DNA of 64,000 nucleotides from CAILZL01 sp050181835 (GCA_050181835.1 JBFXCU010000003.1:128404-192403); one strand, 5' to 3'. Counted from the first letter of the stretch, positions 9,708 to 18,565 are shown. The notes: generated from the sequence alone by a model not told the origin. A program made the numbers and translations.

Positions 9708-10208
9708 ATGGTCGATAAGTCTTTTAAAGTACTCGATACCAATCACACATCGTTTACGGTTAGCAGCTTGGACAGGAGCGTTGCGTTCTTCTGTGATGGA
9801 CTGGGATTCAAGCTGGAGTCCCGCGCCCCACGAGATCCGAAAGCGGCGCCGACGGTAATCGGTGTGCCTGGAGCCAGACTGGAAGTCGCTCATATCAGAA
9901 CCGTGTCCGGACACCGTCTGGAGCTGATCGAATTTTCCGGCCCGGCAGAACGCCACAGCGTTAACGTCAGGGTCTGTGATCCGGGTTCATCGCATATGGC
10001 CTTCGATGTCGACGACATATTTGCTGTCATTGAGGTGGCGAAACAGCACGGCTTTACCCCGCTGTCACCGAAACCCGTAGCTCATCGAACGGGCGGCGCC
10101 AATGCGGGGGCACTCATACAATATTTACGTCACTCGGACGGCTTCTTTATAGAGTTCATCCAGCGTGACGGCCTGAAGGACCGAAAAGAAGGCGACTATC
10201 TCTGCTAG
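9708..10208 (+). CDS. VOC-family (glyoxalase/extradiol dioxygenase fold) protein
   Basis: 166 aa. The start has GGAGAG 8 bases upstream. Two beta-alpha-beta-beta-beta modules are visible: NHTSFTVSSLDRSVAFFCDGLGFKLE at the N-terminus and SHMAFDVDDIFAVIEVAKQHG in the middle, ending DGFFIEFIQ. His, His and Glu in these modules could bind a metal. Reaction unknown. Its stop codon overlaps that of the convergent quinohaemoprotein dehydrogenase by 4 bases. Confidence 0.8.
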   Translation: MVDKSFKVLDTNHTSFTVSSLDRSVAFFCDGLGFKLESRAPRDPKAAPTVIGVPGARLEVAHIRTVSGHRLELIEFSGPAERHSVNVRVCDPGSSHMAFDVDDIFAVIEVAKQHGFTPLSPKPVAHRTGGANAGALIQYLRHSDGFFIEFIQRDGLKDRKEGDYLC

Positions 10209-12340
10209 TGACGCGTCTCCTCCTGCAAGCGATAAGCAGCGGCAGCTACCGAGGCCAGATAGACTCTGATGTCCTCGGCTTCTTGCGACGAAAGTGCGGC
10301 CCCCAGATTCGGCATGCCGTTTTGCGCCAACGCCCCTTCGCGGACAACCAGCTGAAATGCTTCTGCACTCTGAATAAAGCCTGACCGGCGCAGATCCGGG
10401 ACAACGCGCCGACTGTTTGCCCCCATACCATGACAGCCACCGCAATAGGCTCCGTACAGCCCCGCGCCTGACTGAATCGCCTGCTCACTGGCCTCAATCA
10501 CGGGTGGAGGAGGAATCAGCGGAAGTGACTTCGCCAAGGCAGGCAAGGAGGCGGTAGCACCCAGCTTGAACACGAGTAGTCGACCTTTGTCTGGCGCAGG
10601 CTTATCTGGGATTGAGGGTGTGCCGACCATATAGACTATTCCGCCATTGCCAGTGGCGACGGCAATATATTGCTCGCCACCAATTTCGTAACTGATCGGT
10701 CCTCCTTGGGCCCCTGCCTGCACATCGTAGGACCACAACCGGGTGCCCGACAGCGCATCATAGGCGGCTAGTTCCGGCACGCCGCTAGCTTCAAATACCA
10801 AGCCACCAGCAGTCGTCAACACCCCTCCGTTGGCACTGACATCAAATGGCACGCGCCAGACTTCCTTTTGCGTAATCGGATTCCATGCGATCAACGCGTT
10901 ATTACCGACGGTCGGCACCGCCGAGTTCTTGCCGAGGATTACTGGGGAAAATCCATGAGCGCGCGTAAACGGCTTGGGAACGTAATCCGGATTGCTCTTG
11001 AACCAACCAGCAGGATCCTGAGTCGGGAAATACGCCAAGCCTGTGGTTGCGTTGAATGCCATGGGATACCAGCTATGCGCGCCATTCCCAATAGGGTGCA
11101 CGAAAGCGACGGTGCCATTTTCAACGCGCGCTTCCGGATTTTCCAAAGGCCGTCCGGTAGCAAGATCAACGCCATAGGCCCAAGAAATAGCTTGCCCAGC
11201 CGGCGTATCTGCCGCCTTAGCCATCGGCACGATGTTCCGTGCCGAGATCAGTTTGCCGGTATCCCGGTCTATGACATAGAAGAAACCATTTTTGGGTGCC
11301 TGCATCAGCACCCGACGATCCTTACCCTCGATTTTAAGCGTCGCGAGAATGATGGACTGTGTTGCTGTGTGATCCCACGTCTCGCCTGGTGTCGTCTGGT
11401 AGTGCCAGATGTAATGACCGGTCGCGCGATCAACTGCGACGATGGAAGCGAGAAACAAATTGTCACCGCCACCCGGTGAACGAATTTGTCGGTTCCAGGG
11501 CGAACCATTCCCAACGCCCAGATAGACTCGATCCAATTCCGGATCGTAGGTGATCGAATCCCACACGGTGCCGCCACCGCCCTGACGCCACCATTGCCCG
11601 TTCCATGTCTTGGCCGCCATTGCCATCACATCGTCTGATGCCGCGTTGTCCGGACCCTTGGCAGGATCACCAGGCACGGTATAGAAGCGCCACACCAGTT
11701 TTCCGGTCTTGGCGTCATAAGCGCTGGCATAACCTCTCACACCCAGATCTGCACCGCTGTTGCCGATAAAGACCAGCCCCTTTGCTGCCCGAGGAGCCCC
11801 CGAGATTGTATATGGTTGCGACTTGTCAACCGTTTGCGTTTCCCACAATTGCCGTCCGGTCTTGGCGTTCAGACTGATCAGTCTGCCATCGATCACGCCA
11901 ACAAATATCCTCCCATCGAGGTAGGCGACGCCACGATTGACAACGTCGCAGCAGGCTTTTGCACCCTGCACACGATCCGCCTTTGGATCGAAAACCCAAA
12001 GCTCTTTGCCGGTTTTGGCGTCCAGCGCATAAACGATGCTCCATGCGGACGTTACATATAAAACGCCATTGACCATCAACGGGGTTCCCTCAACACCTCG
12101 ACCCACACGAAAGTCATATGACCAAGCCAACCCAAGCTTGGAAACATTTGCGGTATTTATTTTATTAAGCGGGCTGAAACGCTGTTCCGCATAGTCACGC
12201 CCGTAAGACGGCCATTCGCCTGCAGCAGGATTGCTTGGATCGGCAGCAGATGAAGCGGCTTGAGTGCCCAGTGCCAAGATTGTTGCCGCAATGCATGCGA
12301 GAGCTGCGGTACGTATGTTGACACTATTCATCATGTTCAT
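10205..12340 (-). CDS. PQQ-dependent quinohaemoprotein alcohol dehydrogenase with C-terminal cytochrome c domain
   Basis: 711 aa periplasmic enzyme of the methanol/ethanol dehydrogenase family. It has an N-terminal signal peptide (about 1-32), then the eight-bladed propeller. The adjacent Cys130-Cys131 pair (KACCDVVNRG) forms the disulfide ring typical of PQQ alcohol dehydrogenases, and GETWDHTATQ marks the active-site region. Near the C-terminus, YCGGCHGMG binds haem c, so it is a type II soluble or complex-forming quinohaemoprotein. It oxidises alcohols or aldehydes and passes electrons to the cytochrome chain; the substrate is unknown. No pqq biosynthesis gene occurs in the window, but a PqqU-like receptor does. 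Confidence 0.93.
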   Translation of the reverse strand: MNMMNSVNIRTAALACIAATILALGTQAASSAADPSNPAAGEWPSYGRDYAEQRFSPLNKINTANVSKLGLAWSYDFRVGRGVEGTPLMVNGVLYVTSAWSIVYALDAKTGKELWVFDPKADRVQGAKACCDVVNRGVAYLDGRIFVGVIDGRLISLNAKTGRQLWETQTVDKSQPYTISGAPRAAKGLVFIGNSGADLGVRGYASAYDAKTGKLVWRFYTVPGDPAKGPDNAASDDVMAMAAKTWNGQWWRQGGGGTVWDSITYDPELDRVYLGVGNGSPWNRQIRSPGGGDNLFLASIVAVDRATGHYIWHYQTTPGETWDHTATQSIILATLKIEGKDRRVLMQAPKNGFFYVIDRDTGKLISARNIVPMAKAADTPAGQAISWAYGVDLATGRPLENPEARVENGTVAFVHPIGNGAHSWYPMAFNATTGLAYFPTQDPAGWFKSNPDYVPKPFTRAHGFSPVILGKNSAVPTVGNNALIAWNPITQKEVWRVPFDVSANGGVLTTAGGLVFEASGVPELAAYDALSGTRLWSYDVQAGAQGGPISYEIGGEQYIAVATGNGGIVYMVGTPSIPDKPAPDKGRLLVFKLGATASLPALAKSLPLIPPPPVIEASEQAIQSGAGLYGAYCGGCHGMGANSRRVVPDLRRSGFIQSAEAFQLVVREGALAQNGMPNLGAALSSQEAEDIRVYLASVAAAAYRLQEETRH

Positions 12341-12788
12341 TACCCCATGTCACTACAGTGATTATTCTGGTCGCCATTGTCGCAGCAGTCCTAGTTATCC
12401 TGCAAGTCCAGCACCCGCAGCGAGGTTGGCTGGTGGTCTTTATCAGACATCGTCCGGTGATGACTGCCCTGTGTGCCAAATTCCGACTGATTGCCAATAT
12501 CTATGCGGTTATCGGTGCGAAAGGCGGAATTTGACGAGCGACAAAGAAATACGCCTCTGCACTGCTCAGCGCGACGGGTGACGACGTCGGTGCTTATCCG
12601 GCGTGGAACTTCGGCATGCCGCGCAATAGGTCGGTCTGTTACAGCTATCGTTTCGGTACAGGTTGATTCGAGCTTCTGTTGGAGAATCCCTTATTGTCCC
12701 CCGTTGCGCCGGATCGCTATACTGGTTCCCTTTGAACCTAGAGTGTTGAGCTTGGCGCTATTTTTCAGGGCTTTTTAACCAAATTCTC
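12341..12788. other. Intergenic region between divergent dehydrogenase and PepSY genes
   Basis: 448 bases with no convincing gene. Short open frames exist on the plus strand but lack ribosome binding sites or recognisable domains. It holds the promoters of both neighbours. Confidence 0.5.
12694..12723 (+). promoter_or_regulatory. Candidate promoter of the PepSY gene
   Basis: TTGTCC (12694-12699) and TATACT (12718-12723) are separated by 18 bases, 65 bases before the start codon. Only by eye. Confidence 0.4.
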
Positions 12789-14291
12789 ATGAAGGTGAAG
12801 GCGATTTTCTTTCGCACGCTGGTGTTTGCGCACCGCTATATGGGCATTGGCATTGGCTGGCTGATGTTGCTGTGGTGTCTGTCCGGCATTGTGATGATGT
12901 ATGTACGTTATCCTGAATTGCAACGTGCTGAAACCTATGCGTCGCGCGCTCCGCTGGAGATGACACGTTGCTGTGCCGTGCCTGCGCAGCTGTATGCTGC
13001 GGATGAGCGCATCATCGCAGCCAGTATCGTCATGCTATCGGGTCGCCCGGTGCTGCAGGTGCTGCCGAATTATGGCTTTGCCTCATTCGTTGATCTGCAC
13101 AGCGGTCAACAGATTGCTGCTGTGACCGGCGCGGACGCCCTGTCCTCGGCTCGGCAGTATCTGCATGCCATGCGATTGCAGGGCATGCCGCAGCTGCTGA
13201 GCGTGATCGACCATGATCAGTGGACTGTATATGGACGTTATGATCCCGACCGCCCCCTCTATCATGTGGCGCTCAATGATGCGGCGGGTACCGAACTTTA
13301 TTTCTCGCAGGCCAGCGGCGGGCTGGTGCAGAAAACCACACGCAGTGAACGCTTCTGGAACTGGCTGGGTTCAGTGCCGCACTGGCTGTACTTCGAGGTA
13401 CTGCGGCAGAACACTGGCCTGTGGGCACAGATCATGATCTGGAGTTCGGTACTCGGCTGCTTTCTGTCTGTGTTTGGCCTGTATATGGGCATCTGGCAAC
13501 TGCGGCGCAAACGCGATGGCCGGTTGCATTCGCCTTATCGTGGTTGGAAGTACTGGCACCACGTGCCGGGTCTGCTGTTCGGCATGATGGTGCTGACCTG
13601 GGTATTCAGCGGCCTGCTGTCCATGAACCCATGGGGCTGGCTGGAACTGCCGGACGCTGCATTCGATGCGCGCCAGTTGCGTGGTGAGTTGCCGGTGTGG
13701 GCAGAAGTCCATGAGGCCATCACCATACTACCGACAGCATCGCTGCCGCAAGATACCGCCAGCCTGGAAGCCAGCATCCTGCAGGGTCGTCTGTCATGGC
13801 GGGCAACCACGCAGCAAGGCACCTCGCAGCGTCTCAATACACGCTGGCAGGCGGCACCACTGAGCGACACTGAAATCACGCAGGCTGTTACTGCTCTGGA
13901 TGCCACGGCCAGCTGGAGCCGATTAAACAGCGGCGATACCTATTACTACAGTCACGGGCGCGACCACGCGGTGCTGCCGGCAGTGCGAGTGATGACGCAA
14001 GACGCGCAGGCAACCCGCTACTACCTAGATGCGGTATCCGGCGAACTGTTGCGCAAGGTGGATGACAATGCGCGCTGGTATCGGTGGTTGCATAGCGGCC
14101 TGCACCGGCTGGATTTCAGCCCGGTGTTCCGCATGCGCCCGCTGTGGGATGGTATGATGTGGCTGCTGTTGCTGGGTGCGTCACTGATCTGTGCGACCGG
14201 TGTATGGCTTGGCATCAGGCGGTTGCGCGGTCGCTTCCTGAAATCTACGAACACTTCACGTCGCCCCATCGGCTCAGCACCGGTGCAATGA
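12789..14291 (+). CDS. PepSY-associated transmembrane protein
   Basis: 500 aa inner-membrane protein. An N-terminal TM helix after RYMGIGIGWLMLLWCLSG is followed by a periplasmic region. Two TM helices follow in the middle (about 212-235 and 253-275, the latter beginning WKYWHHVPGLLFGMMVLTW), then a second periplasmic domain and a last helix near 455-475. Paired histidines (HRYMG, HHVPG, HSGLHRLDF) are typical of the PepSY_TM family, often linked to siderophore or metal reduction. Here the partner is not evident. A weak start context is used because the first helix begins immediately. Confidence 0.8.
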   Translation: MKVKAIFFRTLVFAHRYMGIGIGWLMLLWCLSGIVMMYVRYPELQRAETYASRAPLEMTRCCAVPAQLYAADERIIAASIVMLSGRPVLQVLPNYGFASFVDLHSGQQIAAVTGADALSSARQYLHAMRLQGMPQLLSVIDHDQWTVYGRYDPDRPLYHVALNDAAGTELYFSQASGGLVQKTTRSERFWNWLGSVPHWLYFEVLRQNTGLWAQIMIWSSVLGCFLSVFGLYMGIWQLRRKRDGRLHSPYRGWKYWHHVPGLLFGMMVLTWVFSGLLSMNPWGWLELPDAAFDARQLRGELPVWAEVHEAITILPTASLPQDTASLEASILQGRLSWRATTQQGTSQRLNTRWQAAPLSDTEITQAVTALDATASWSRLNSGDTYYYSHGRDHAVLPAVRVMTQDAQATRYYLDAVSGELLRKVDDNARWYRWLHSGLHRLDFSPVFRMRPLWDGMMWLLLLGASLICATGVWLGIRRLRGRFLKSTNTSRRPIGSAPVQ

Positions 14292-14675
14292 GGCGTATGC
14301 ATGTGAATGATTATGAATCGGTGGATTCAGCCTCGCGCCCGATGATCGGCATTTAGGCTGTGCGAGGGAAGGACTTACGTGTTGCGTGGTTCGCTGTCGC
14401 CATTTACATCGCAGTGCTTTGCACATGGTGTTGTGGCGAGCGATGTCAGTTAGGCAGCATAACGGACATTTTTTCTTGAATTGTAGTTGTCGACGGTGCA
14501 GGTGACTGAGCACACTGGTCATCATCTCGGTGCGGTTGCGCGGACGGAATTTACCTAATGCACTGGTTTTGACATGTTGGCTGAGCCGGTCTTCATCGGC
14601 ACGGCAACTGCGGCGTTTCAGCTTCATGCTTGCAGCTCACGATCCCAGCAGCTAGCTTGATTCTAAGCGAAGAAT
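14292..14675. other. Gene-poor stretch after the PepSY gene
   Basis: No gene is supported. A basic, cysteine-containing 117-residue open frame on the minus strand (14274-14627, beginning MKLKRRSCRADEDRL) has no family I recognise and overlaps the PepSY stop. It could be a decayed mobile-element protein or chance. Confidence 0.35.
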
Positions 14676-14702
14676 AGGCTCAGTCCATGATGGACTGAGC
14701 CT
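14676..14702 (-). terminator. Hairpin downstream of the SDR gene
   Basis: AGGCTCAGTCC and GGACTGAGCCT form a perfect 11-bp stem with a 5-base loop, 6 bases after the stop codon of the minus-strand SDR gene. The T-tract after it is poor, so it is a probable but not classical terminator. Confidence 0.6.
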
Positions 14703-14708
14703 GCACTA

Positions 14709-15413
14709 TCAAGTCAACAGCCACCCGCCATCCACTCTAAGATTAACGCCGGTGACGCCGCGGTTCTCGAGCAGGAATATCGTCGCATCGACCAAATCTT
14801 CTACGGTCACCAGTTCACCCAACGGCGTGCGCTTGCGCAATGCGTCGAGCATTGCCGCCGGTTTATCGGCCCAGTAGGGACTATCTCCCACGACTGCCGG
14901 GTGAATGGCGTTCACTCGCACAGGTGCCAGCTCGACCGCCATGGTATGTGCCATGGTCATCACCGCGCCGTTAACAGTTGATACGGTGGTGGAACCCGGA
15001 TACGGGCGATCCTTTGCCAAGCCGCCGTAGAGCACGATCGAAGCGTGTTTACGCATACGCGGCAGCAGCGCATGCACTACTTCGGTATAACCTACCAGTT
15101 TTAGCGTGACCAAGTTTATCGCGCCGTCAATATTGTAGTCGCGTACGGTGTTTTCATCGCGATCCACCGCCAGTATCACCAAGTGCTGCACATCGCTCAC
15201 ATTCGCAAGCGCCTTGGCAATCTGGTGTGGCTTGCCAAGATCAAGGCTAAGCCCTGTACATTTGCCACCGATTTCTTGCGCAAGATCCTTGGCACGAGCC
15301 TCATCACGGCTGGTCACAACTATCGGATGCCCCTTGCTGGCGTATCGCTGCGCGATGAGCTTGCCAAACACGGATGTGCCGCCAACGACGACGACCGTAC
15401 CTTGTGGATTCAT
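14709..15413 (-). CDS. SDR-family protein lacking the catalytic Tyr/Lys
   Basis: 234 aa Rossmann-fold protein. The N-terminal VVVVGGTSVFGKLIA is a variant of the cofactor-binding glycine motif, and the C-terminal VTGVNLRVDGGWLLT is typical of classical SDRs. Where the active-site YxxxK is expected (before GAVMTMAHTMAVELAPVRVNAI) the sequence reads VSTVN, so neither the Tyr nor the Lys is there. It may bind NAD(P) without the standard chemistry. Its ATG overlaps the bicupin stop codon (ATGA), so the two are translationally coupled and probably work on the same substrate. Confidence 0.85.
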   Translation of the reverse strand: MNPQGTVVVVGGTSVFGKLIAQRYASKGHPIVVTSRDEARAKDLAQEIGGKCTGLSLDLGKPHQIAKALANVSDVQHLVILAVDRDENTVRDYNIDGAINLVTLKLVGYTEVVHALLPRMRKHASIVLYGGLAKDRPYPGSTTVSTVNGAVMTMAHTMAVELAPVRVNAIHPAVVGDSPYWADKPAAMLDALRKRTPLGELVTVEDLVDATIFLLENRGVTGVNLRVDGGWLLT

Positions 15414-16327
15414 TTCTTATTCACCTCATCCTGTTTTTGCTGATTACTTTCTAATGCAGTCCAGTCGCGAGCGAAGCGGTATGAATAGCGGGCGGGGGGC
15501 TGCGGAGCAGATGTTTCCAACCAGCGAACGATCTTGTTCAGCGGATTGCGAAAGCCGTGGACGCTGCCCACGCCAGCCCATGCCACATCGCCAGGCTTCA
15601 GGCGGTACATAACGCCGTCAAACCACGCGTCCACTTCTCCCTCAAGGATCAAGTATGTCTCCTCAAAAGGATGGTCGTGGCTGCCCGCCAGTCCCTCTGG
15701 CTCATACTGAACCATAAACATAGTCGACAGAACGGCACCAAGCTGGCTGTCGACCATCATTTTCACGGTGATACCACTGTAGACCAGCAGCGCGGTGCGC
15801 ATGCTGGCCGAGACAGACAGCAGATCTTGGGTCTGCTTATTGGCTTCCATATGCTGGGGTGTGATGTTGCCGAAGAATCGCGTCTGAGGATTGCGCGGAT
15901 CAACAGGCTGAGGTGGCACGGCATGCGCAAGCGGTGAAACGCCAAAGGCATCGCCTTTGCTGCCCAGACGAGGTTGGGGTGCCAGCATTTCTGCCCAGCG
16001 TGTGCGCGTAGAGCTCACATTGCGAAAAGCATGCGGAGCCGCAACCAGCATGACGCCGTAATCACCCTCCTTGAGGGCGAAAGCGCCATCGCCGGTCTCG
16101 CAAACCAGCTCGCCTTCCAGCACGTAGATACTCTTCTCAAACGTATGGACATGAGTATCAATAGAGCCACCTGGATCGAGCTCACAGATATTGAATTCCT
16201 GATGCACGGAATTCTCCGCATTGACGATCGACCAGCGGCGGAAGCCTCGGCTGATAGACGCGAATGCGCTGGGAGTTTCAAAAGTGGCCTGAGCCGCTGT
16301 GCGTACTAGGTGTCTGAGCTGTGGCAT
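15410..16327 (-). CDS. Bicupin protein
   Basis: Two cupin domains in tandem. The first has DTHVHTFEKSIYVLEGEL (metal-type His, His, Glu) with PHAFRN. The second has GSHDHPFEETYLILEGEVD with GSVHGFRN. Both therefore keep plausible metal ligands. The layout resembles ureidoglycine aminohydrolase and some ring-cleaving bicupins, but I cannot name the reaction. The start MPQLRHL (305 aa) is preferred; in-frame ATGs at 16381 and 16432 would add about 18 or 35 residues of low-complexity leader. First gene of a two-gene operon with the SDR, divergent from the TetR gene. Confidence 0.8.
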   Translation of the reverse strand: MPQLRHLVRTAAQATFETPSAFASISRGFRRWSIVNAENSVHQEFNICELDPGGSIDTHVHTFEKSIYVLEGELVCETGDGAFALKEGDYGVMLVAAPHAFRNVSSTRTRWAEMLAPQPRLGSKGDAFGVSPLAHAVPPQPVDPRNPQTRFFGNITPQHMEANKQTQDLLSVSASMRTALLVYSGITVKMMVDSQLGAVLSTMFMVQYEPEGLAGSHDHPFEETYLILEGEVDAWFDGVMYRLKPGDVAWAGVGSVHGFRNPLNKIVRWLETSAPQPPARYSYRFARDWTALESNQQKQDEVNKK

Positions 16328-16416
16328 ATTCTTAAACGCTTCTGTATTTCTCTGGCGGCCAGCTGCCGAAATGGCAGCCATGACTGAGCTGCTGCGGCGC
16401 TGAGTGGAAAATCTTT

Positions 16417-16434
16417 GTATGCTCTCAAGCATAC
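16417..16434. promoter_or_regulatory. Inverted repeat, candidate TetR operator
   Basis: GTATGCT and AGCATAC form a perfect 7-bp inverted repeat with a 4-base spacer. It sits just downstream of the predicted start of transcription of the bicupin operon and 67 bases from the divergent TetR gene, where a local repressor would bind. A second short palindrome, CAAAC-C-GTTTG (16476-16486), overlaps the -35 box. Confidence 0.5.
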
Positions 16435-16448
16435 ATAGTATCAGCTGC

Positions 16449-16478
16449 ATATTAATGGGGCGTTCCCAAAGATGTCAA
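16449..16478 (-). promoter_or_regulatory. Candidate promoter of the bicupin-SDR operon
   Basis: On the minus strand a perfect TTGACA (16473-16478) is followed after 18 bases by TAATAT (16449-16454). It reads towards the bicupin gene. Confidence 0.55.
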
Positions 16479-16500
16479 ACCGTTTGGTATTGAAGTAATT

Positions 16501-17115
16501 ATGGCTATAGACAACGAGGATTCGCGCTATCGAAATACCCGGGAGCGCATACTGGCGGCGGCGCGGGCGGAATTGATCAGTTACGGCTTTGCAGGGGCAC
16601 GGATCAATCGCATTGCAACAAGTGCGGGTACCAGCAAGGAGCGGATTTACGCTTATTTCCGGGACAAGGAAGAACTGCTGGATACAGTTACTCAAGATCG
16701 AATGCTCTCGCAGGAACAAGAAGTCCACTTCGACGCGTCTGATCTACTTTCGTATGTTGGCACGCTTTACGATTTCTACGTGTCACATCCGGATGACATT
16801 CGGATATCGCACTGGATTGGCCTGGAAGCGGTCAATGCCACACTGCCCGACAATAACGCGCGGGTCAAAATGCTCAAACAACGTGTGGCAGCCACTCTGA
16901 GCGCTCAGCAGTCCGGCCTGATTGATCCGTCATGGCATCCACTCACGCTTATCAGCTTGCTGGTCAGCATTGCAAGAAGCTGGGCGACAGCACCGTTGTA
17001 CGCACGCACGTTGAGCACGCCTTCAGTATCACCGGCTTCTCTATCCAGCAATCGAGCCGCAGCGCTTGAAGCAGCCCGGCGCTTACTGACGCCACCAAGA
17101 AAACTCCGTGGCTAG
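16501..17115 (+). CDS. TetR-family transcriptional regulator
   Basis: 204 aa. The N-terminal helix-turn-helix is clear (TRERILAAARAELISYGF, then INRIATSAGTSKERIYAYF and RDKEEL). The C-terminal ligand domain is typical in length but not assignable to a ligand. It is divergent from the bicupin-SDR operon with two inverted repeats between them. The simplest reading is a local repressor of that operon and of itself. Confidence 0.9.
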   Translation: MAIDNEDSRYRNTRERILAAARAELISYGFAGARINRIATSAGTSKERIYAYFRDKEELLDTVTQDRMLSQEQEVHFDASDLLSYVGTLYDFYVSHPDDIRISHWIGLEAVNATLPDNNARVKMLKQRVAATLSAQQSGLIDPSWHPLTLISLLVSIARSWATAPLYARTLSTPSVSPASLSSNRAAALEAARRLLTPPRKLRG

Positions 17116-17317
17116 GGTTCAGCCATGATCTGTACACAGACTAAGGACTACTAGGGCGACGTTACTAACCAGGTTCAGCGAGATATAGGCTAGTAACAGT
17201 AGTACTGCATCGAGGCAATGCTAACGCGATTAACAAACACGTTGCTACGCCCATGAAGATTCCGTGACGCCATTGAATCCGGGTAGATTTGCGGCCCACC
17301 ATGGTTCATTTTCATTG

Positions 17318-17549
17318 CTCGCTAATAACCGATGGTGAATCGTTGTCGTGAATGTTGCGGTTTTTCCACTTCATCCAGCATGGCGACAGCAATGTCTTCG
17401 AGGGAAAGGTTCGAGATCTTGCCGTTATTGTCCACCAGCAAGTGATCTTTGCCCACCCGAAACTTCCCCGTTCGTTGCCCCGGCACTGGCTTGCCGGAAG
17501 GCGATAGAAACGTCCAGTCTAACTCCGTCTCCGACTTCAGTACGTTCAG
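17318..17549. repeat. Direct repeat, left copy (partner at 18093-18325)
   Basis: About 232 bases comprising the 3' end of the NmrA-like gene are present again 775 bases to the right in the same orientation, with roughly nine in ten bases matching by eye. Both copies start with CTCGCTAATAACCGATGG. The right copy has one extra T near its 3' end that shifts the last codons. Confidence 0.9.
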
Positions 17550-18083
17550 GAATACGATGCCGGCCGGCGCTTCAATGTTTGGGTCCTTGTGTATGGGTTT
17601 GACCGACTTCGGGAATGCCGGGTCGTCGACAACCATCATGCCTGACGGTGTGATCAGGCTACCCATGCCGCCCATGACGAGGTAACGCGGCACTTTTGCC
17701 TTCTTGACAGCATTAATCAGCAAGTGTGGATCCGACTTTGTAAATTGCACCGCGCTGATCACAACATCGTGCCCTGCCAGCAGTGCGGGAAGGCCGTCGG
17801 TGTCGAAAATATCACCTCTCTTTGGCGTTAATCGCGCGTGTACCGGCAGTTTACTGGTGTCACGGACGATTGCGGTGACGTAATGTCCGCGATTAAGTGC
17901 TTCAGTCAGAATTCTGGACCCGACATAGCCAGTCGCCCCAATCAATGCGATTCTCATGGGTGGATTGATTTCAGCATCGCTCGCCAGTACTTGGTTGTCT
18001 ATGCTGCCAACCGCATAGAGCAGCATAACCAGCGCCAGAGTCCGTAACTGCATCCCGACCCGGCGCATTGTGTCATGGCTCAT
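17322..18083 (-). CDS. Exported NAD(P)-binding (NmrA/YwnB-like) protein
   Basis: 253 aa. After an N-terminal hydrophobic signal-like segment (MQLRTLALVMLLYAVGS, cleavage possible near VLASDA) comes a Rossmann domain starting MRIALIGATGYVGSRIL with the GxxGxxG motif of atypical SDRs, and a C-terminal LSLEDIAVAMLDEVE typical of the NAD(P)H-binding family. A secreted nucleotide-binding fold is unusual. An internal start at the second domain (MRIALIG) would give a normal cytoplasmic protein. The last ~230 bases of the gene are duplicated downstream of its start (18093-18325). Confidence 0.75.
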   Translation of the reverse strand: MSHDTMRRVGMQLRTLALVMLLYAVGSIDNQVLASDAEINPPMRIALIGATGYVGSRILTEALNRGHYVTAIVRDTSKLPVHARLTPKRGDIFDTDGLPALLAGHDVVISAVQFTKSDPHLLINAVKKAKVPRYLVMGGMGSLITPSGMMVVDDPAFPKSVKPIHKDPNIEAPAGIVFLNVLKSETELDWTFLSPSGKPVPGQRTGKFRVGKDHLLVDNNGKISNLSLEDIAVAMLDEVEKPQHSRQRFTIGY

Positions 18084-18345
18084 TTCATTAATCTCGCTAA
18101 TAACCGATGGTGAATCGTTTGTCGTGAATGCTGCGGCTTTTCCACTTCATCCAGCATGGCGACAGCAATGTCTTCGAGGGAAAGGTTCGAGATCTTGCCG
18201 TTATTGTCCACCAGCAAGTGATCTTTACCCAACCGAAACTGCCCCGTTCGTTTCCTTGGGGCCAGCCTGCCGGAAGGCGACAGAAATATCAAGTCTAACT
18301 CCGTCTCCGGCTTCAGTACGTTCAGCGGATTGCCACTAAACAGCG
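18080..18345 (-). pseudogene. Truncated second copy of the NmrA-like gene (3' end only)
   Basis: Encodes the same C-terminal block as the intact neighbour (KDHLLVDNNGKISNLSL, then AVAMLDEVEKPQHSRQ) with about a dozen substitutions. A one-base insertion changes the ending. It has no Rossmann motif and no start. On its 5' side it is joined directly to a LysR fragment, marking a recombination junction near 18326-18345. Confidence 0.85.
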
Positions 18346-18565
18346 CCACCTGCCGTCTCGGTGACACCGCACTCCGCCCGTTCGAAAAGCGGCATACTGG
18401 CAGTTTCTTCGAGCTTGCGCAGCACTTGGGTCAACACTGGCTGCGACATAAAAAACGCGCTCAGCAGCCGTACTGAGCCTGCCAGCACGGCGATGCGTCG
18501 AGCAAAAAGAAGTATCGTAGTACTGATGTCCACACTGGCCATGAAGGTTTCTACAAGATATCATG
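18336..18565 (-). pseudogene. Decayed LysR-type regulator, DNA-binding domain only
   Basis: Two minus-strand frames together give the LysR helix-turn-helix. LSTAAERVF in one frame is followed, after a frameshift, by MSQPVLTQVLRKLEE and then MPLFERAECGVTETAGG in another. The effector domain is missing and the gene is cut off by the duplicated NmrA-like 3' end. It lies immediately upstream of, and divergent from, the protocatechuate operon, where LysR activators such as LigR are normally found. I infer that this is a lost pathway regulator. Confidence 0.8.

Noticed and set aside
10868..11479. 203-codon open frame opposite the PQQ dehydrogenase gene
   Set aside because: Shadow of the PQQ dehydrogenase; no family pattern.
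12264..12778. Two plus-strand open frames between the PQQ dehydrogenase and PepSY genes
   Set aside because: No start context, no domain, partly overlapping the dehydrogenase start; treated as intergenic.
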